This document shows positions 7,466 through 17,264 of a DNA stretch of 64,000 bases, in pieces. Each line of letters opens with the position of its first letter. Positions within the stretch are counted from its first letter, which is position 1. The notes beneath the pieces are model-generated. The model did no database searches, was not told the origin of the DNA, and worked only from the letters and a program-made list of their open reading frames with translations. Origin of the DNA: Pseudomonas azerbaijanoccidentalis (GTDB taxonomy: Bacteria > Pseudomonadota > Gammaproteobacteria > Pseudomonadales > Pseudomonadaceae); NCBI RefSeq assembly GCF_019145495.1, contig NZ_JAHSTU010000001.1:744001-808000 (forward strand). The letters are read 5' to 3'. The position numbers and the translations under genes are program-made.

Positions 7466-8419
7466 ATGGCGGTGCAGATTGCAGTGATTGACGATTGGCA
7501 GGACGTGGCGCGCAACGTGGTTGACTGGTCGGCACTGGAGGGCGTCGGCGAGGTGAGCTTCATCCACGACTACCCTGCCGATAACGAAACCCTGGCCCGG
7601 CGCCTGGCAGCGTTCGAAGTGATTTGCGTGATGCGCGAGCGCACGCGATTCGACGAAGACCTGCTGCGACGCTTGCCCAAGCTGAAGCTGCTGGTGACTG
7701 GCGGCATGCGCAATGCCGCTCTCGACTTCCCGGCCGCAGCGGCGCTGGGCATTCAGGTGTGCGGCACCGACAGCTACAAGCACGCGGCGCCAGAACTGAC
7801 CTGGGCGTTGATCATGGCCGCCACCCGCAACCTGGTCGCCGAAGCCAATGCCCTGCGCGCAGGCCACTGGCAACAAGGCCTCGGTGGCGATCTGCATGGC
7901 AAGACCCTGGCCATTCTCGGCCTGGGCAGCATCGGTCAACGGGTGGCACAGTTCGGCCAGGTGTTTGGCATGCGCGTGATTGCCTGGAGTGAAAACCTCA
8001 CCGAAGAGCGCGCCGCGCAGTTCGGCGTGACCTACGTCAGCAAGCAACAATTGTTCGAACAGGCGGACGTGCTGTCTGTCCATCTGGTGCTCAGCGACCG
8101 CTCGCGCGGCCTGGTGAATGCCGAAGCACTGGGCTGGATGAAGCCCACGGCGCTGTTGGTCAATACCGCACGCGGGCCAATTGTCGATGAGGCCGCGCTG
8201 ATCAAGGCGTTGCAGAAACAACGACTCGCCGGGGCGGCGCTGGATGTGTTCGATGTCGAACCGTTGCCGCCTCACCACCCATTCCGGACCCTGGACAATG
8301 TGCTGGCCACGCCGCATGTGGGGTATGTCAGCCAGCAGAACTACCATTTGTTTTTTGCGCAGATGATTGAAGATATACAGGCTTGGGCTGCCGGAAAGCC
8401 GATCCGGTTGCTGAACTGA
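7466..8419 (+). CDS. D-2-hydroxyacid dehydrogenase family protein
   Basis: A 317-aa NAD(P)-dependent oxidoreductase of the D-isomer-specific 2-hydroxyacid dehydrogenase family, which interconverts 2-oxo acids and D-2-hydroxy acids. The Rossmann motif is LAILGLGSIGQRVAQ (about residues 147-161). The catalytic Arg is in VNTARGPIVDEAAL, the Glu in DVFDVEPLP, and the His in ATPHVGYVS. It ends shortly after the catalytic core, as usual for this family. It follows the exported hydrolase by 14 bp with AAGGTAAGG as ribosome binding site. A REPIN lies directly downstream. Confidence 0.85.
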   Translation: MAVQIAVIDDWQDVARNVVDWSALEGVGEVSFIHDYPADNETLARRLAAFEVICVMRERTRFDEDLLRRLPKLKLLVTGGMRNAALDFPAAAALGIQVCGTDSYKHAAPELTWALIMAATRNLVAEANALRAGHWQQGLGGDLHGKTLAILGLGSIGQRVAQFGQVFGMRVIAWSENLTEERAAQFGVTYVSKQQLFEQADVLSVHLVLSDRSRGLVNAEALGWMKPTALLVNTARGPIVDEAALIKALQKQRLAGAALDVFDVEPLPPHHPFRTLDNVLATPHVGYVSQQNYHLFFAQMIEDIQAWAAGKPIRLLN

Positions 8420-8436
8420 TACCGAGTTATCGTTCA

Positions 8437-8500
8437 TCGCTAGCAGGCTAGCTCCCACAGATTTTTTCGTGCTTACGAAAAACTGTGGCGGCTAGCCTGC
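8437..8500. repeat. REPIN (inverted REP pair)
   Basis: GCTAGCAGGCTAGCTCCCACAG and its near-inverse CTGTGGCGGCTAGCCTGC flank a short AT-rich middle. The layout is that of a REPIN 17 bp after the dehydrogenase stop, and it could end that transcript. Confidence 0.75.
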
Positions 8501-8980
8501 CTGGACCGCTGAAGCCAAATCATGCACCGTAATGGTGCAAGCCAACTGTTCGCCCACGCACATCGTTGTGACAGTTCTGCTTCATTTCTTACCAATTTCT
8601 CAAAAAAACCTGCACTTCGTCGGTGCGTTCGCCTCGCAATCCGGCACATCCGTACCTCGTTAAACCGATTGTCGAACAATTTTGCCATCTGGCCTCTCCC
8701 GCTCTAAGTTCTGGTCTAGGCTCATTTTTGCGGGGCGAAACCGGCCGGTCACAAAGTGGAAAAAAAGTCGAAACTTTTGCCGCACAGGGTCGGTCGACTG
8801 AAAGGTAGGTGCGTTGCGACTGGTGCAATCCTTGCAATGGCTAATCCACCCATTCTGCTTCAGCGCATTGGGCAGCGCTTGCTCACTGATGCGTAGCGCG
8901 TTAGCGCCCGGCCACAGGGACTGGCCACGAAATACCGTTTGCCAGACCTAAGAACTAGATCAACAACACGGGAGATTCAT
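8501..8980 (+). other. 480-bp leader region upstream of glgA
   Basis: No ORF with credible start and codon use was found on either strand. The region has runs of A (CAAAAAAACC, GGAAAAAAAGTCG) and lower GC than the flanking genes. It presumably carries the promoter(s) of the glgA operon. A GG-N10-GC element is listed separately. Confidence 0.5.
8821..8836 (+). promoter_or_regulatory. Weak candidate sigma-54 promoter upstream of glgA
   Basis: TGG and TTGCA are placed so that GG (8822-8823) and GC (8834-8835) are separated by exactly 10 nt, as in -24/-12 promoters. The conserved CAC after TGG is absent. It lies 145 bp before the glgA start. Confidence 0.22.
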
Positions 8981-10567
8981 ATGATCAATGCGGCTTTAGA
9001 TATTCAGGGAGAACGTGCTCACCAGCATGTCGGCGAGTCCAGCACCGTGAGTGCCCCCGCTGCCCAATCGATCAATGTTCCCGGTACCAAGTCGCTGACC
9101 CCGGTGGCCAGCCAGAATCCGAACAAGAAAAAAGTATTGTTCGTGACCTCGGAAATCGCCGATCTGGTGAAAACCGGTGGTTTGGGTGACGTGTCCGCCG
9201 CGCTGCCGCGGGCCATGGCGCACTTGCACGATGTACGGGTGCTGATTCCCGGTTACCCGCAAGTGCTGCACAGCGAAAATCCGATTCACATCATCGGTGA
9301 GCTGGGCGGCCATGCCGCCTTGCCACCGTGCAAGATCGGGCGCATGGACATGCCCGACGGTCTGGTTATCTACGTGTTGATCTGCCCTGAGCTCTACGAG
9401 CGTGAAGGCTCGCCATACGGGGCCAACAATGGCCGCGACTGGCCCGACAACCACATTCGTTTCGCCCGGCTGGGTCTGGCCGCGGCCGATATCGCCGCCA
9501 ACCTCGCGCAAATTCACTGGTGCCCGGACCTGGTGCACGCCCACGACTGGCCGGCCGGCCTCGCGCCCGCCTACATGCACTGGCGCGGGCAACGCACCCC
9601 GACACTGTTCACCATTCATAACCTGGCTTATCAAGGCGTGACCAGCCTGGGCTCCTGCCCCGAACTGGGCATCCCCCACCACGCGTTGCAGCAGGAAGGC
9701 ATGGAGTTCTACGGCAAGATGTCGTTCCTCAAGGCCGGCATGGCCTATTCGAGCCACATCACCACCGTCAGCGCGACCTACGCCCAGGAAATCACTACCC
9801 CGGATTTCGGCTGCGGTCTCGACGGTTTCCTCGCCGCCAAAACCCAGCAAGGCTTGCTCAGCGGCATCCCCAACGGCATCGATGAAAGCTGGGACGCTGC
9901 CACGGATTCACACCTGCTCTGCCCGTTCAGCATCGGCGACTGGGACGGCAAGGCAGCCAACGCCGCCCATGTGCGCGAGCTGTTTGGCCTTGAAGACTCC
10001 GAAGGCCCGCTGTTCGCCGTGGTCTCGCGCCTGGTTTACCAAAAAGGCCTGGACCTCACCGAAGCGGTCTCGGAATACATCGTCAAATCCGGCGGCCAGA
10101 TTGCAATCATCGGCCGTGGCGAGCCGGAAGAAGAACAGGCGATGCGCGAGCTGGCCTTGCGCTTCCCCGGGCAGATTGGCGTACGCATCGGCTTTAACGA
10201 AACCGATGCCCGGCGCATGTTCGCCGGCAGCGATTTTCTGCTGATGCCGTCGCGCTATGAACCTTGCGGCTTGAGCCAGATGTACGCCCAACGTTTCGGC
10301 TCTCTGCCAGTGGCGCGCAATACCGGTGGCTTGGCCGACACCATTGAAAACGGCGTGACCGGTTTCCTGTTCGATGAATCCACGGTGGAGAGTTATCAGG
10401 AAGCTCTGAGCCGCGCGTTCAAGGTCTTTGCCTTCCCGGGCTTGTTGCATGCCATGCGTTGCCGGGCAATGGCGGCGCCATTCAACTGGTGCAAAGCCGT
10501 CGAACCCTATGCCGAACTCTACGAACAATTGGTGGCCAAGGCCTTGGGGAAATCGCACAAACAGTAA
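8981..10567 (+). CDS. glgA: Glycogen (alpha-1,4-glucan) synthase GlgA
   Basis: A 528-aa GT5 glycosyltransferase that extends linear alpha-1,4-glucan from a nucleotide-glucose donor. After a non-conserved leader of about 50 residues comes KVLFVTSEIADLVKTGGLGD, containing the sugar-nucleotide binding KTGGL motif (about 64-68). The C-terminal Rossmann half has AIIGRGEPEEEQAMRELA, LLMPSRYEPCGLSQMYAQRFG and ARNTGGLADTIENG, all hallmarks of glycogen synthase. I chose the ATG at 8981 (MINAALDI) with GGGAG upstream, rather than a TTG at 8939. It is the first gene of a six-gene operon. No glgC (ADP-glucose pyrophosphorylase) is in the window, so the donor is uncertain. Confidence 0.95.
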   Translation: MINAALDIQGERAHQHVGESSTVSAPAAQSINVPGTKSLTPVASQNPNKKKVLFVTSEIADLVKTGGLGDVSAALPRAMAHLHDVRVLIPGYPQVLHSENPIHIIGELGGHAALPPCKIGRMDMPDGLVIYVLICPELYEREGSPYGANNGRDWPDNHIRFARLGLAAADIAANLAQIHWCPDLVHAHDWPAGLAPAYMHWRGQRTPTLFTIHNLAYQGVTSLGSCPELGIPHHALQQEGMEFYGKMSFLKAGMAYSSHITTVSATYAQEITTPDFGCGLDGFLAAKTQQGLLSGIPNGIDESWDAATDSHLLCPFSIGDWDGKAANAAHVRELFGLEDSEGPLFAVVSRLVYQKGLDLTEAVSEYIVKSGGQIAIIGRGEPEEEQAMRELALRFPGQIGVRIGFNETDARRMFAGSDFLLMPSRYEPCGLSQMYAQRFGSLPVARNTGGLADTIENGVTGFLFDESTVESYQEALSRAFKVFAFPGLLHAMRCRAMAAPFNWCKAVEPYAELYEQLVAKALGKSHKQ

Positions 10568-10579
10568 GAGGTTTAAGAG

Positions 10580-12376
10580 ATGCCGTTACGGACCCATGAG
10601 ACCTGGCCCCACGGCGCAATCAAGCTGGACGCAGAACACACGCGATTCGCGTTGTGGGCGCCAGATGCGTTTTACGTCAGTGTCGAACTGGAAAATGGAC
10701 AGTCCTTGCCGTTGCTGCCTCAGGCTGACGGCTGGTTCGTGATCAACACCCGCTGCCCGGCTGGCACGCGCTATCGCTACAACATCGATGGCGAAATTGA
10801 AGTGCCCGACCCAGCCTCCCGTGCCCAGGCCGGCGACATCGACCAACACAGCGTGGTGGTCGATCCGCTTGCCTATCAGTGGCAACACAGCACTTGGTTG
10901 GGGCGACCATGGAACGAAGCGGTGATCTACGAGTTGCACGTTGGTGCGCTGGGTGGCTTTGCGGCCGTCGAGCAGCACTTGGTGCGCCTGGTGGAATTGG
11001 GTGTGACCGCCATTGAGCTAATGCCCATCGCGCAATTTCCCGGTGAGCGCAATTGGGGTTACGACGGCGTGCTGCCGTATGCGCCCCAGGCTTCATACGG
11101 TACACCTGAACAACTCAAGCACCTGATCGACACTGCCCACGGCCTTGGCCTGGCGGTGATTCTCGACGTGGTCTACAACCACTTCGGACCGGACGGCAAC
11201 TACCTGCATCGCTACGCCAAAAGCTTCTTCCGCGAGGACAAGCACACCCCGTGGGGCGCGGCCATTGATTTTCGTCGGCGCGAGGTGCGGGACTTCTTCA
11301 TCGAAAACGCGTTGATGTGGCTGCTGGAGTACCGCTTCGACGGTCTGCGGCTAGACGCCGTGCATGCCATCGAAGACCCGGATTTCCTCCAGGAACTGGC
11401 GCAACGGGTGCGTCAGCAGATCGATCCGTTACGGCATGCCTGGCTGATGGTGGAAAACGAACATAATCAGGCCAGCTTGCTGGAGCAAGGATTCGACGCG
11501 CAGTGGAACGACGACGGCCACAATGCGCTGCACGTGTTGCTGACCGGCGAAACCGACGCCTACTACGCTGACTATGCGCAAAACCCCACCGAACAACTGG
11601 CCCGCTGCTTGAGTCAGGGCTTTGTGTTTCAAGGCCACATCAACCGCCACGGCGAGGCTCGCGGCGAACCCAGCGGGCACCTGCCGCCCAGCGCCTTCGT
11701 GCTGTTTTTGCAGAACCATGACCAGATCGGCAACCGCGCTTTCGGCGAACGCCTGCATCAACTGACCCATCCCGACGCATTGAAAGCGGCAACGGTACTG
11801 TTGTTGCTGTCGCCGATGATCCCGTTGATGTTCATGGGCGACGAGTTCGCTGCCGAGCAGCCCTTCCTGTTTTTCACCAGCCACCACGGCGAACTGGCGC
11901 GGTTGGTGCGTGAAGGACGGCGTAACGAGTTTGCAGCGTTCAGCGCGTTTGCTGATCCGCAGACTCGCGAGCAGATCCCCGATCCGAATGCCCCGCAGAC
12001 GTTTGAAGCATCACGTCCGACGCTGTCAGCCAACGGGCAATCAGCGATCCACACGCTGTACCGGCAACTGCTGCAGATCCGCCATCGGCAGATTGTCCCG
12101 AGGTTGCCCGGCGCCCAGGCGCTGGGCGCCAGCGTATTGGCTACCGGTGCCGTAAGTGCTGGCTGGCGGTTGGGCGATGGCAGTCATTTGCGCATCGATC
12201 TGAACCTCGGCAGCGCAGCGGTGCCACACACTTTGCCCGCCGACGCTACGTGGCTGTTCGAGCACCCGCCACAGTCAGCCAGGCAGCTGCAACAAGGCAC
12301 CCTGCCCCCGTATTGCGCGATTGTCAGCCTCACGGCCGCAACCCCTTTGCTACCCCTTGATGGAGAGCGCCAATGA
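10580..12376 (+). CDS. treZ: Malto-oligosyltrehalose trehalohydrolase TreZ
   Basis: A 598-aa GH13 enzyme that releases trehalose from the maltooligosyl-trehalose made by TreY. It has an N-terminal beta-sandwich (FALWAPDAFYVSVELENGQ), then the barrel with YELHVGALGG, VILDVVYNHFGPDGNYLHRY, the nucleophile in FDGLRLDAVHAI, the acid in WLMVENEHNQ, and LQNHDQIGNRAFGERL with FMGDEFAAEQPFLFF. These motifs, especially YNHFGPDGNY and the late NHDQIGNR, distinguish TreZ from branching enzyme. It starts 12 bp after glgA with AAGAGG upstream and ends in an ATGA overlap with malQ, so the two are co-translated. Confidence 0.93.
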   Translation: MPLRTHETWPHGAIKLDAEHTRFALWAPDAFYVSVELENGQSLPLLPQADGWFVINTRCPAGTRYRYNIDGEIEVPDPASRAQAGDIDQHSVVVDPLAYQWQHSTWLGRPWNEAVIYELHVGALGGFAAVEQHLVRLVELGVTAIELMPIAQFPGERNWGYDGVLPYAPQASYGTPEQLKHLIDTAHGLGLAVILDVVYNHFGPDGNYLHRYAKSFFREDKHTPWGAAIDFRRREVRDFFIENALMWLLEYRFDGLRLDAVHAIEDPDFLQELAQRVRQQIDPLRHAWLMVENEHNQASLLEQGFDAQWNDDGHNALHVLLTGETDAYYADYAQNPTEQLARCLSQGFVFQGHINRHGEARGEPSGHLPPSAFVLFLQNHDQIGNRAFGERLHQLTHPDALKAATVLLLLSPMIPLMFMGDEFAAEQPFLFFTSHHGELARLVREGRRNEFAAFSAFADPQTREQIPDPNAPQTFEASRPTLSANGQSAIHTLYRQLLQIRHRQIVPRLPGAQALGASVLATGAVSAGWRLGDGSHLRIDLNLGSAAVPHTLPADATWLFEHPPQSARQLQQGTLPPYCAIVSLTAATPLLPLDGERQ

Positions 12377-14451
12377 GTGATGCGCAACTTGAAATCCTTG
12401 CAAGCCGCGCCGGCCTGGCAGTCGACTGGATCGACGCCAATGGCCGCCCGCAAAAAGTCGCACCCTCCGTGTTGCGCAACGTGCTCACCGGCCTCGGCCA
12501 CCCGGCCGGCAGTGCCCAGGAAATCGACGCCAGCCTGCAAGAATTGCAACAGGTACAGGAAACCCTGCACCTGCCTCCCTTGATGACCGTGGATGTTGGC
12601 AGCGGACTCGATCTGGCTCGCTACTTCCAGCCGCTTACGCCTTGCGAGATCCACCTCGAAGACGGCGCACGCCTGAGCCTGAAACTCGATGCCGAGGCGA
12701 TTCTGCCGGGGCTGATTCCTGTCGGTTATCAGCACGTCGCCATCGATGGACAAACGTTCACTTTGGCCGTGGCCCCGGAGCGCTGCTACAGCGTCGGCGA
12801 TGCGGTCGACAGCCCGATTCCGCGCACCTGGGGCCTGAGTGTCCAGTTGTACGCCTTGCGGCGTGCCGGCGACGGCGGTTTCGGCGATACCCAGGCGCTG
12901 GAAGATCTGGCGCGGGTCGCCGGTGAGCGCGGTGCCGAAGCCTTGGCAATCAGCCCGCTGCACGCGATGTTCAGCAGCGATACCCAGCGCTACAGCCCTT
13001 ACTCGCCCTCCAGCCGCTTGTTTCTCAACAGCCTCTACTGCGCGCCGGGGAGCATTCTCGGTGAGCGGGCAATGCGCGCCGCCATTGATGCCACAGGGCT
13101 GGGCGCCGAACTCAAGCACCTTGAAGAGCAGCCACTGGTCGATTGGCCCACCGCCGCCGAGACCAAACACAAACTGTTGCAGGCGCTGTACGAGGGTTTC
13201 GTGCAAGGCGAACATCCGCTGCACGCCGACTTCAGCAGCTTTCGTCATGCCGGTGGCGAAGCCTTGGAGAACCATTGCCGCTTCGAAGCCATCCAGGAAG
13301 CGCGGGCCGCCAATGGTGAAAATCTCGATTGGCGTGAGTGGCCGGAACAATGGCGCAACCCGCGCAGCGCAGCCCTGGCGGAATTTGCCGAAGAGAATGC
13401 CGGGCGCATTGGTTTCTTCGCCTTCTGCCAGTGGTTGATCACCCGCTGCCTGGAACGTGCACAGGCCGCCGCCCGCAGCAGTGGCATGAGCATCGGCATG
13501 ATCGCCGATCTGGCGGTGGGAGCCGATGGCGGTGGCAGCCAGGCCTGGAGCCGCCAGGATGAATTGCTCGCCGCGCTGACGGTAGGTGCGCCACCGGACA
13601 TTCTTAATCGCACCGGACAGGGTTGGGGCATCTCGGCGTTTTCGCCCGAAGGTCTGGTGCGCAATGGCTTCCGCGCGTTCATCGAAATGCTGCGCGCCAA
13701 TTTTGCCCACGCCGGTGGCTTGCGAATCGACCACGTCATGGGCTTGCAGCGTTTATGGGTGATCCCCAACGGTGCATCGCCCGCCGATGGTGCCTATCTT
13801 TATTATCCGGTTGATGACCTGCTGCGCCTGTTGACCCTGGAGTCCCATCGCCACAAGGCCATCGTCCTTGGCGAAGACCTCGGCACGGTGCCGGACGGCC
13901 TGCGGGAAAAACTCATCGCCCGCTCGATGCTCGGCATGCGCGTGCTGTTGTTCGAGCAGGACAACACCCATTTCAAGCCGATCCTCGACTGGCCGGACAA
14001 CGCTCTGGCGACCACCAGCACCCACGACCTGCCCACTCTCAATGGCTGGTGGCATGGCCGTGACATCGACTGGAATGCGCGCCTGGGCCTGGTCGATGCC
14101 AGCGGCGAAATCGAGTGGCGCCAGCATCGCGAGCGCGAGCGCGAAGGCCTGCGCCGGACATTGAGCCAGGACCCGCAGAACTTCCGCGAAGAATCCCACG
14201 AGACCGATCAGGTGCTCGATGCCAGCGTGCGTTTCCTTGGTCACACCCGGGCCCCCTTGGTCTTGCTGCCGCTCGAAGACGCGTTGGGTATCGAACAGCA
14301 GGCCAACCTGCCCGGCACCATCGACACCCACCCCAACTGGTCGCGACGCCTGCCCGGTTACAGCGAAGCGCTGCTCGATCACCCCGACGCAGCCCGGCGT
14401 CTGGAACTGCTCGCCTGCGCGCGACTTCAGGCGGCCGAGCGTGACCAATGA
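12373..14451 (+). CDS. malQ: 4-alpha-glucanotransferase (amylomaltase)
   Basis: A 692-aa GH77 disproportionating enzyme that transfers maltooligosaccharide segments between alpha-1,4-glucans. Motifs seen: TWGLSVQLYALR, the segment SPYSPSSRLFLN, GIIGFFAFCQW-like GRIGFFAFCQWLITRCLE, LRIDHVMGLQRLWVIP with the catalytic Asp, IVLGEDLGTVPDGLREKL with the catalytic Glu, and TTSTHDLPTLNGWW. The N-terminal 100 residues form the extra domain typical of proteobacterial MalQ. It overlaps treZ upstream and treY downstream by 4 bp each (ATGA), which shows tight coupling. It probably supplies chains of suitable length to TreY. Confidence 0.93.
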   Translation: MSDAQLEILASRAGLAVDWIDANGRPQKVAPSVLRNVLTGLGHPAGSAQEIDASLQELQQVQETLHLPPLMTVDVGSGLDLARYFQPLTPCEIHLEDGARLSLKLDAEAILPGLIPVGYQHVAIDGQTFTLAVAPERCYSVGDAVDSPIPRTWGLSVQLYALRRAGDGGFGDTQALEDLARVAGERGAEALAISPLHAMFSSDTQRYSPYSPSSRLFLNSLYCAPGSILGERAMRAAIDATGLGAELKHLEEQPLVDWPTAAETKHKLLQALYEGFVQGEHPLHADFSSFRHAGGEALENHCRFEAIQEARAANGENLDWREWPEQWRNPRSAALAEFAEENAGRIGFFAFCQWLITRCLERAQAAARSSGMSIGMIADLAVGADGGGSQAWSRQDELLAALTVGAPPDILNRTGQGWGISAFSPEGLVRNGFRAFIEMLRANFAHAGGLRIDHVMGLQRLWVIPNGASPADGAYLYYPVDDLLRLLTLESHRHKAIVLGEDLGTVPDGLREKLIARSMLGMRVLLFEQDNTHFKPILDWPDNALATTSTHDLPTLNGWWHGRDIDWNARLGLVDASGEIEWRQHREREREGLRRTLSQDPQNFREESHETDQVLDASVRFLGHTRAPLVLLPLEDALGIEQQANLPGTIDTHPNWSRRLPGYSEALLDHPDAARRLELLACARLQAAERDQ

Positions 14452-17243
14452 ATCAAATGACAATGCTGCCCATACGGGCCACCCTGCGGCTGCAATTTCA
14501 TAAAGGCTTTACCCTGGACGATGCGGTGCCGCTGGTACCGTACTTCGCCCGCCTCGGGATCAGCCATGTCTACGCCTCGCCCCTGCTGAGCGCCCGCGCC
14601 GGCTCGATGCACGGCTATGACGTGGTGGACCCGACCACGGTCAACCCGGAACTGGGCGGTGAGGCCGCGTTGCGGCGCCTGGTCAACGCATTGCGCGGGC
14701 ACAACATGGGGTTGATCCTCGACATCGTCTCCAACCACATGGCCGTCGGCGGTAGCGACAATCCCTGGTGGCTGGACTTGCTGGAATGGGGACGCTTGAG
14801 CCCCTACGGTGAATTCTTCGATATCCAATGGCACTCCTCCGATCCGTTGATGGAAGGCCAGTTGTTGCTGCCATTCCTCGGTAGCGACTACGGCGTGGCC
14901 CTGCAGGACGGCACCCTGCCCCTGCGTTTCGATGCGCGGCATGGCGCCTTCCATGTCGAGCACTACGAGCATCATTTTCCGATCTGCCCTTCGGACTACG
15001 GTGACCTGCTCAGGGTCGACACGTCGTTGCCTGCCGATCAGGCCGAACAGTTGAAAGCCCTTGCCGATCGTTTCAGCGCGCTGAGCTACCAGACCGATGC
15101 CCATAGCCTGGCAATCGCACTAAAAGAAGAACTGCGCACGCTGGCCAGCGAACCCGCGATGCTTGCCGCCATCGAACAACAGTTGAGCGCTTTCGACTCG
15201 AAAACCACCAGCGGCTTTCAGCGCCTGCATAACTTGTTGGAACGCCAAAGCTATCGCCTTGCCAGTTGGCGCACCGCCGCCGACGACATCAACTGGCGGC
15301 GCTTTTTCGACATCAATGAACTGGGTGGGCTGCGCGTTGAGCGCCCGGCCGTGTTCGAAGCGACCCACGCGAAAATTTTCCAACTGGTGGCCGACGGCTT
15401 GATCGACGGCCTGCGCATCGATCACATCGATGGTCTGGCCGACCCGAGGGGCTATTGCCGCAAATTGCGGCGGCGTGTCGATCGCCTGTTGCCGGGCCGG
15501 CATCTGCCGATCTATGTCGAAAAAATTCTTGGCGAAGGCGAGCACCTGCACCGCGACTGGTCCGTGGACGGCACCACCGGTTACGAATTCATGAACCAGT
15601 TGTCGTTGCTGCAACACGATCCTCAAGGTGAGCAGACCTTGGGCGAATTGTGGCAGCGGCACAGCGAACGCCCTGCGGATTTCCGCCAGGAAACCCAGCT
15701 GTCGCGTCAACAGATTCTCAATGGTTCCCTGGCCGGCGATTTCGAAAGTGTCGCCCAGGCCTTGCTGCAAGTGGCCCGCGACGACCTGATGACACGCGAC
15801 CTGACCCTCGGTGCAATTCGACGGGCGTTGCAGGCGTTGATCGTGCATTTCCCGGTGTACCGCACTTACATCAGCCCGCTCGGGCGCTCGGCCGAGGACG
15901 AGCGGTTTTTCCAGCAGGCCATGGACGGTGCACGGCAGACACTGGGCGAAGCCGACTGGCCCGTGCTCGATTGCCTCGCCGGTTGGTTGGGAGGCGAGCC
16001 GTGGCGCAAATGCCCGCCGGGTCGCCAGCGCAAACGGCTCAAACATGCCTGCGTCCGGTTTCAGCAATTGACCTCACCCGCGGCAGCCAAAGCCGTTGAA
16101 GACACCGCGTTCTATCGTTCGGCCGTCTTGCTGTCGCGCAATGACGTCGGCTTCAGCACCGAACAATTCAGCGCGCCGCCGGCTGAGTTTCATCAAGCCT
16201 GCATGGATCGCCTCGCCACGTTCCCGGACAACTTGTTGGCCACCGCCACCCACGACCATAAACGTGGCGAAGACAGCCGCGGGCGCTTGGCTGTACTCAG
16301 TGAGCGCAGCGCCTGGTATGCCGACCAGATCGGGCTGTGGCGCGCCCTCGCCCGCCCCCTGCGCAACGACGATCAAGTGCCCTCGGCGGGTGATGAACTG
16401 ATCGTCTATCAGGCGCTGCTCGGCAGTTGGCCGCTTGAGTTGAAGGCCGATGATCAGCCGGCCCTGGAGGCCTACGCCCAACGTCTGTGGCAGTGGCAAC
16501 AAAAAGCCCTGCGGGAAGCGAAATTGCAGAGCAGCTGGAGCGCGCCGAACGATGCCTACGAACAAGCGATGCAGGCTTTCATCCACGACCTGTTGTTGAA
16601 GCCTGAGGGCGAGTTGCTGCGCTCGGCGCTGGGCAAAGCCGCGCAAGCCATCGCCGTGCCCGGCGCGCTCAACGGATTGGCGCAAACCTTGCTGCGCATG
16701 ACGGTGCCGGGGGTGCCGGATCTCTATCAGGGCAACGACTTTTGGGACTTTTCCCTGGTCGACCCGGACAACCGCCGTGCCGTGGACTACGCCAGCCGCC
16801 AGCAGGCCTTGCAGTCTCACGCGGACCTGCCCGACCTGTTGGCCAACTGGCGCGACGGGCGCATCAAGCAAGCCTTGATTGCGCGCACCTTGAACCTGCG
16901 TGCCGAGCACGCCGAGCTGTTTCGACGGGGGACGTACCAGGCTCTGGAAATCACGGGCAGCCACGCTCATCGAGTGCTGGGGTTTGTACGGGAACTTGAG
17001 GGCACGCGGGTCATTGTGGTCGTACCGATCCGTTGCGCGCCCTTGCTGGAAAACAGTGCCGTCCCGCAGGTGAGCGCGCCGCAGTGGGGCGATACGCGGA
17101 TTCACTTGCCATTCGTGAGCGCTGACGAAAATTTGAAGGGACTTTTTTCTGGCACCGCAGTCACAAAAAACAGGGAGCTGTTGATCAGCTCTGCGCTGGG
17201 GGACTTCCCGGTCAATCTCTTTATCCAAACTACCGACACTTGA
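14448..17243 (+). CDS. treY: Malto-oligosyltrehalose synthase TreY
   Basis: A 931-aa GH13 intramolecular transglucosylase that converts the reducing-end alpha-1,4 link of a maltodextrin to an alpha,alpha-1,1 (trehalosyl) link. The N-terminus shows RATLRLQFHKGFTLDDAV and YFARLGISHVYASPLLSARA with GSMHGYDVVDP, characteristic of TreY. Later come IVSNHMAVGG, DGLRIDHIDGLADPRGYC, IYVEKILGEGE, TATHDHKRGEDSRGRLAVLS and VPGVPDLYQGND. Its start overlaps malQ (ATGA). It works directly with TreZ, two genes upstream. The insertion of malQ between treZ and treY is usual in Pseudomonas. Confidence 0.94.
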   Translation: MNQMTMLPIRATLRLQFHKGFTLDDAVPLVPYFARLGISHVYASPLLSARAGSMHGYDVVDPTTVNPELGGEAALRRLVNALRGHNMGLILDIVSNHMAVGGSDNPWWLDLLEWGRLSPYGEFFDIQWHSSDPLMEGQLLLPFLGSDYGVALQDGTLPLRFDARHGAFHVEHYEHHFPICPSDYGDLLRVDTSLPADQAEQLKALADRFSALSYQTDAHSLAIALKEELRTLASEPAMLAAIEQQLSAFDSKTTSGFQRLHNLLERQSYRLASWRTAADDINWRRFFDINELGGLRVERPAVFEATHAKIFQLVADGLIDGLRIDHIDGLADPRGYCRKLRRRVDRLLPGRHLPIYVEKILGEGEHLHRDWSVDGTTGYEFMNQLSLLQHDPQGEQTLGELWQRHSERPADFRQETQLSRQQILNGSLAGDFESVAQALLQVARDDLMTRDLTLGAIRRALQALIVHFPVYRTYISPLGRSAEDERFFQQAMDGARQTLGEADWPVLDCLAGWLGGEPWRKCPPGRQRKRLKHACVRFQQLTSPAAAKAVEDTAFYRSAVLLSRNDVGFSTEQFSAPPAEFHQACMDRLATFPDNLLATATHDHKRGEDSRGRLAVLSERSAWYADQIGLWRALARPLRNDDQVPSAGDELIVYQALLGSWPLELKADDQPALEAYAQRLWQWQQKALREAKLQSSWSAPNDAYEQAMQAFIHDLLLKPEGELLRSALGKAAQAIAVPGALNGLAQTLLRMTVPGVPDLYQGNDFWDFSLVDPDNRRAVDYASRQQALQSHADLPDLLANWRDGRIKQALIARTLNLRAEHAELFRRGTYQALEITGSHAHRVLGFVRELEGTRVIVVVPIRCAPLLENSAVPQVSAPQWGDTRIHLPFVSADENLKGLFSGTAVTKNRELLISSALGDFPVNLFIQTTDT

Positions 17244-17264
17244 GTTCAGTTCAGGAGCATTGCG

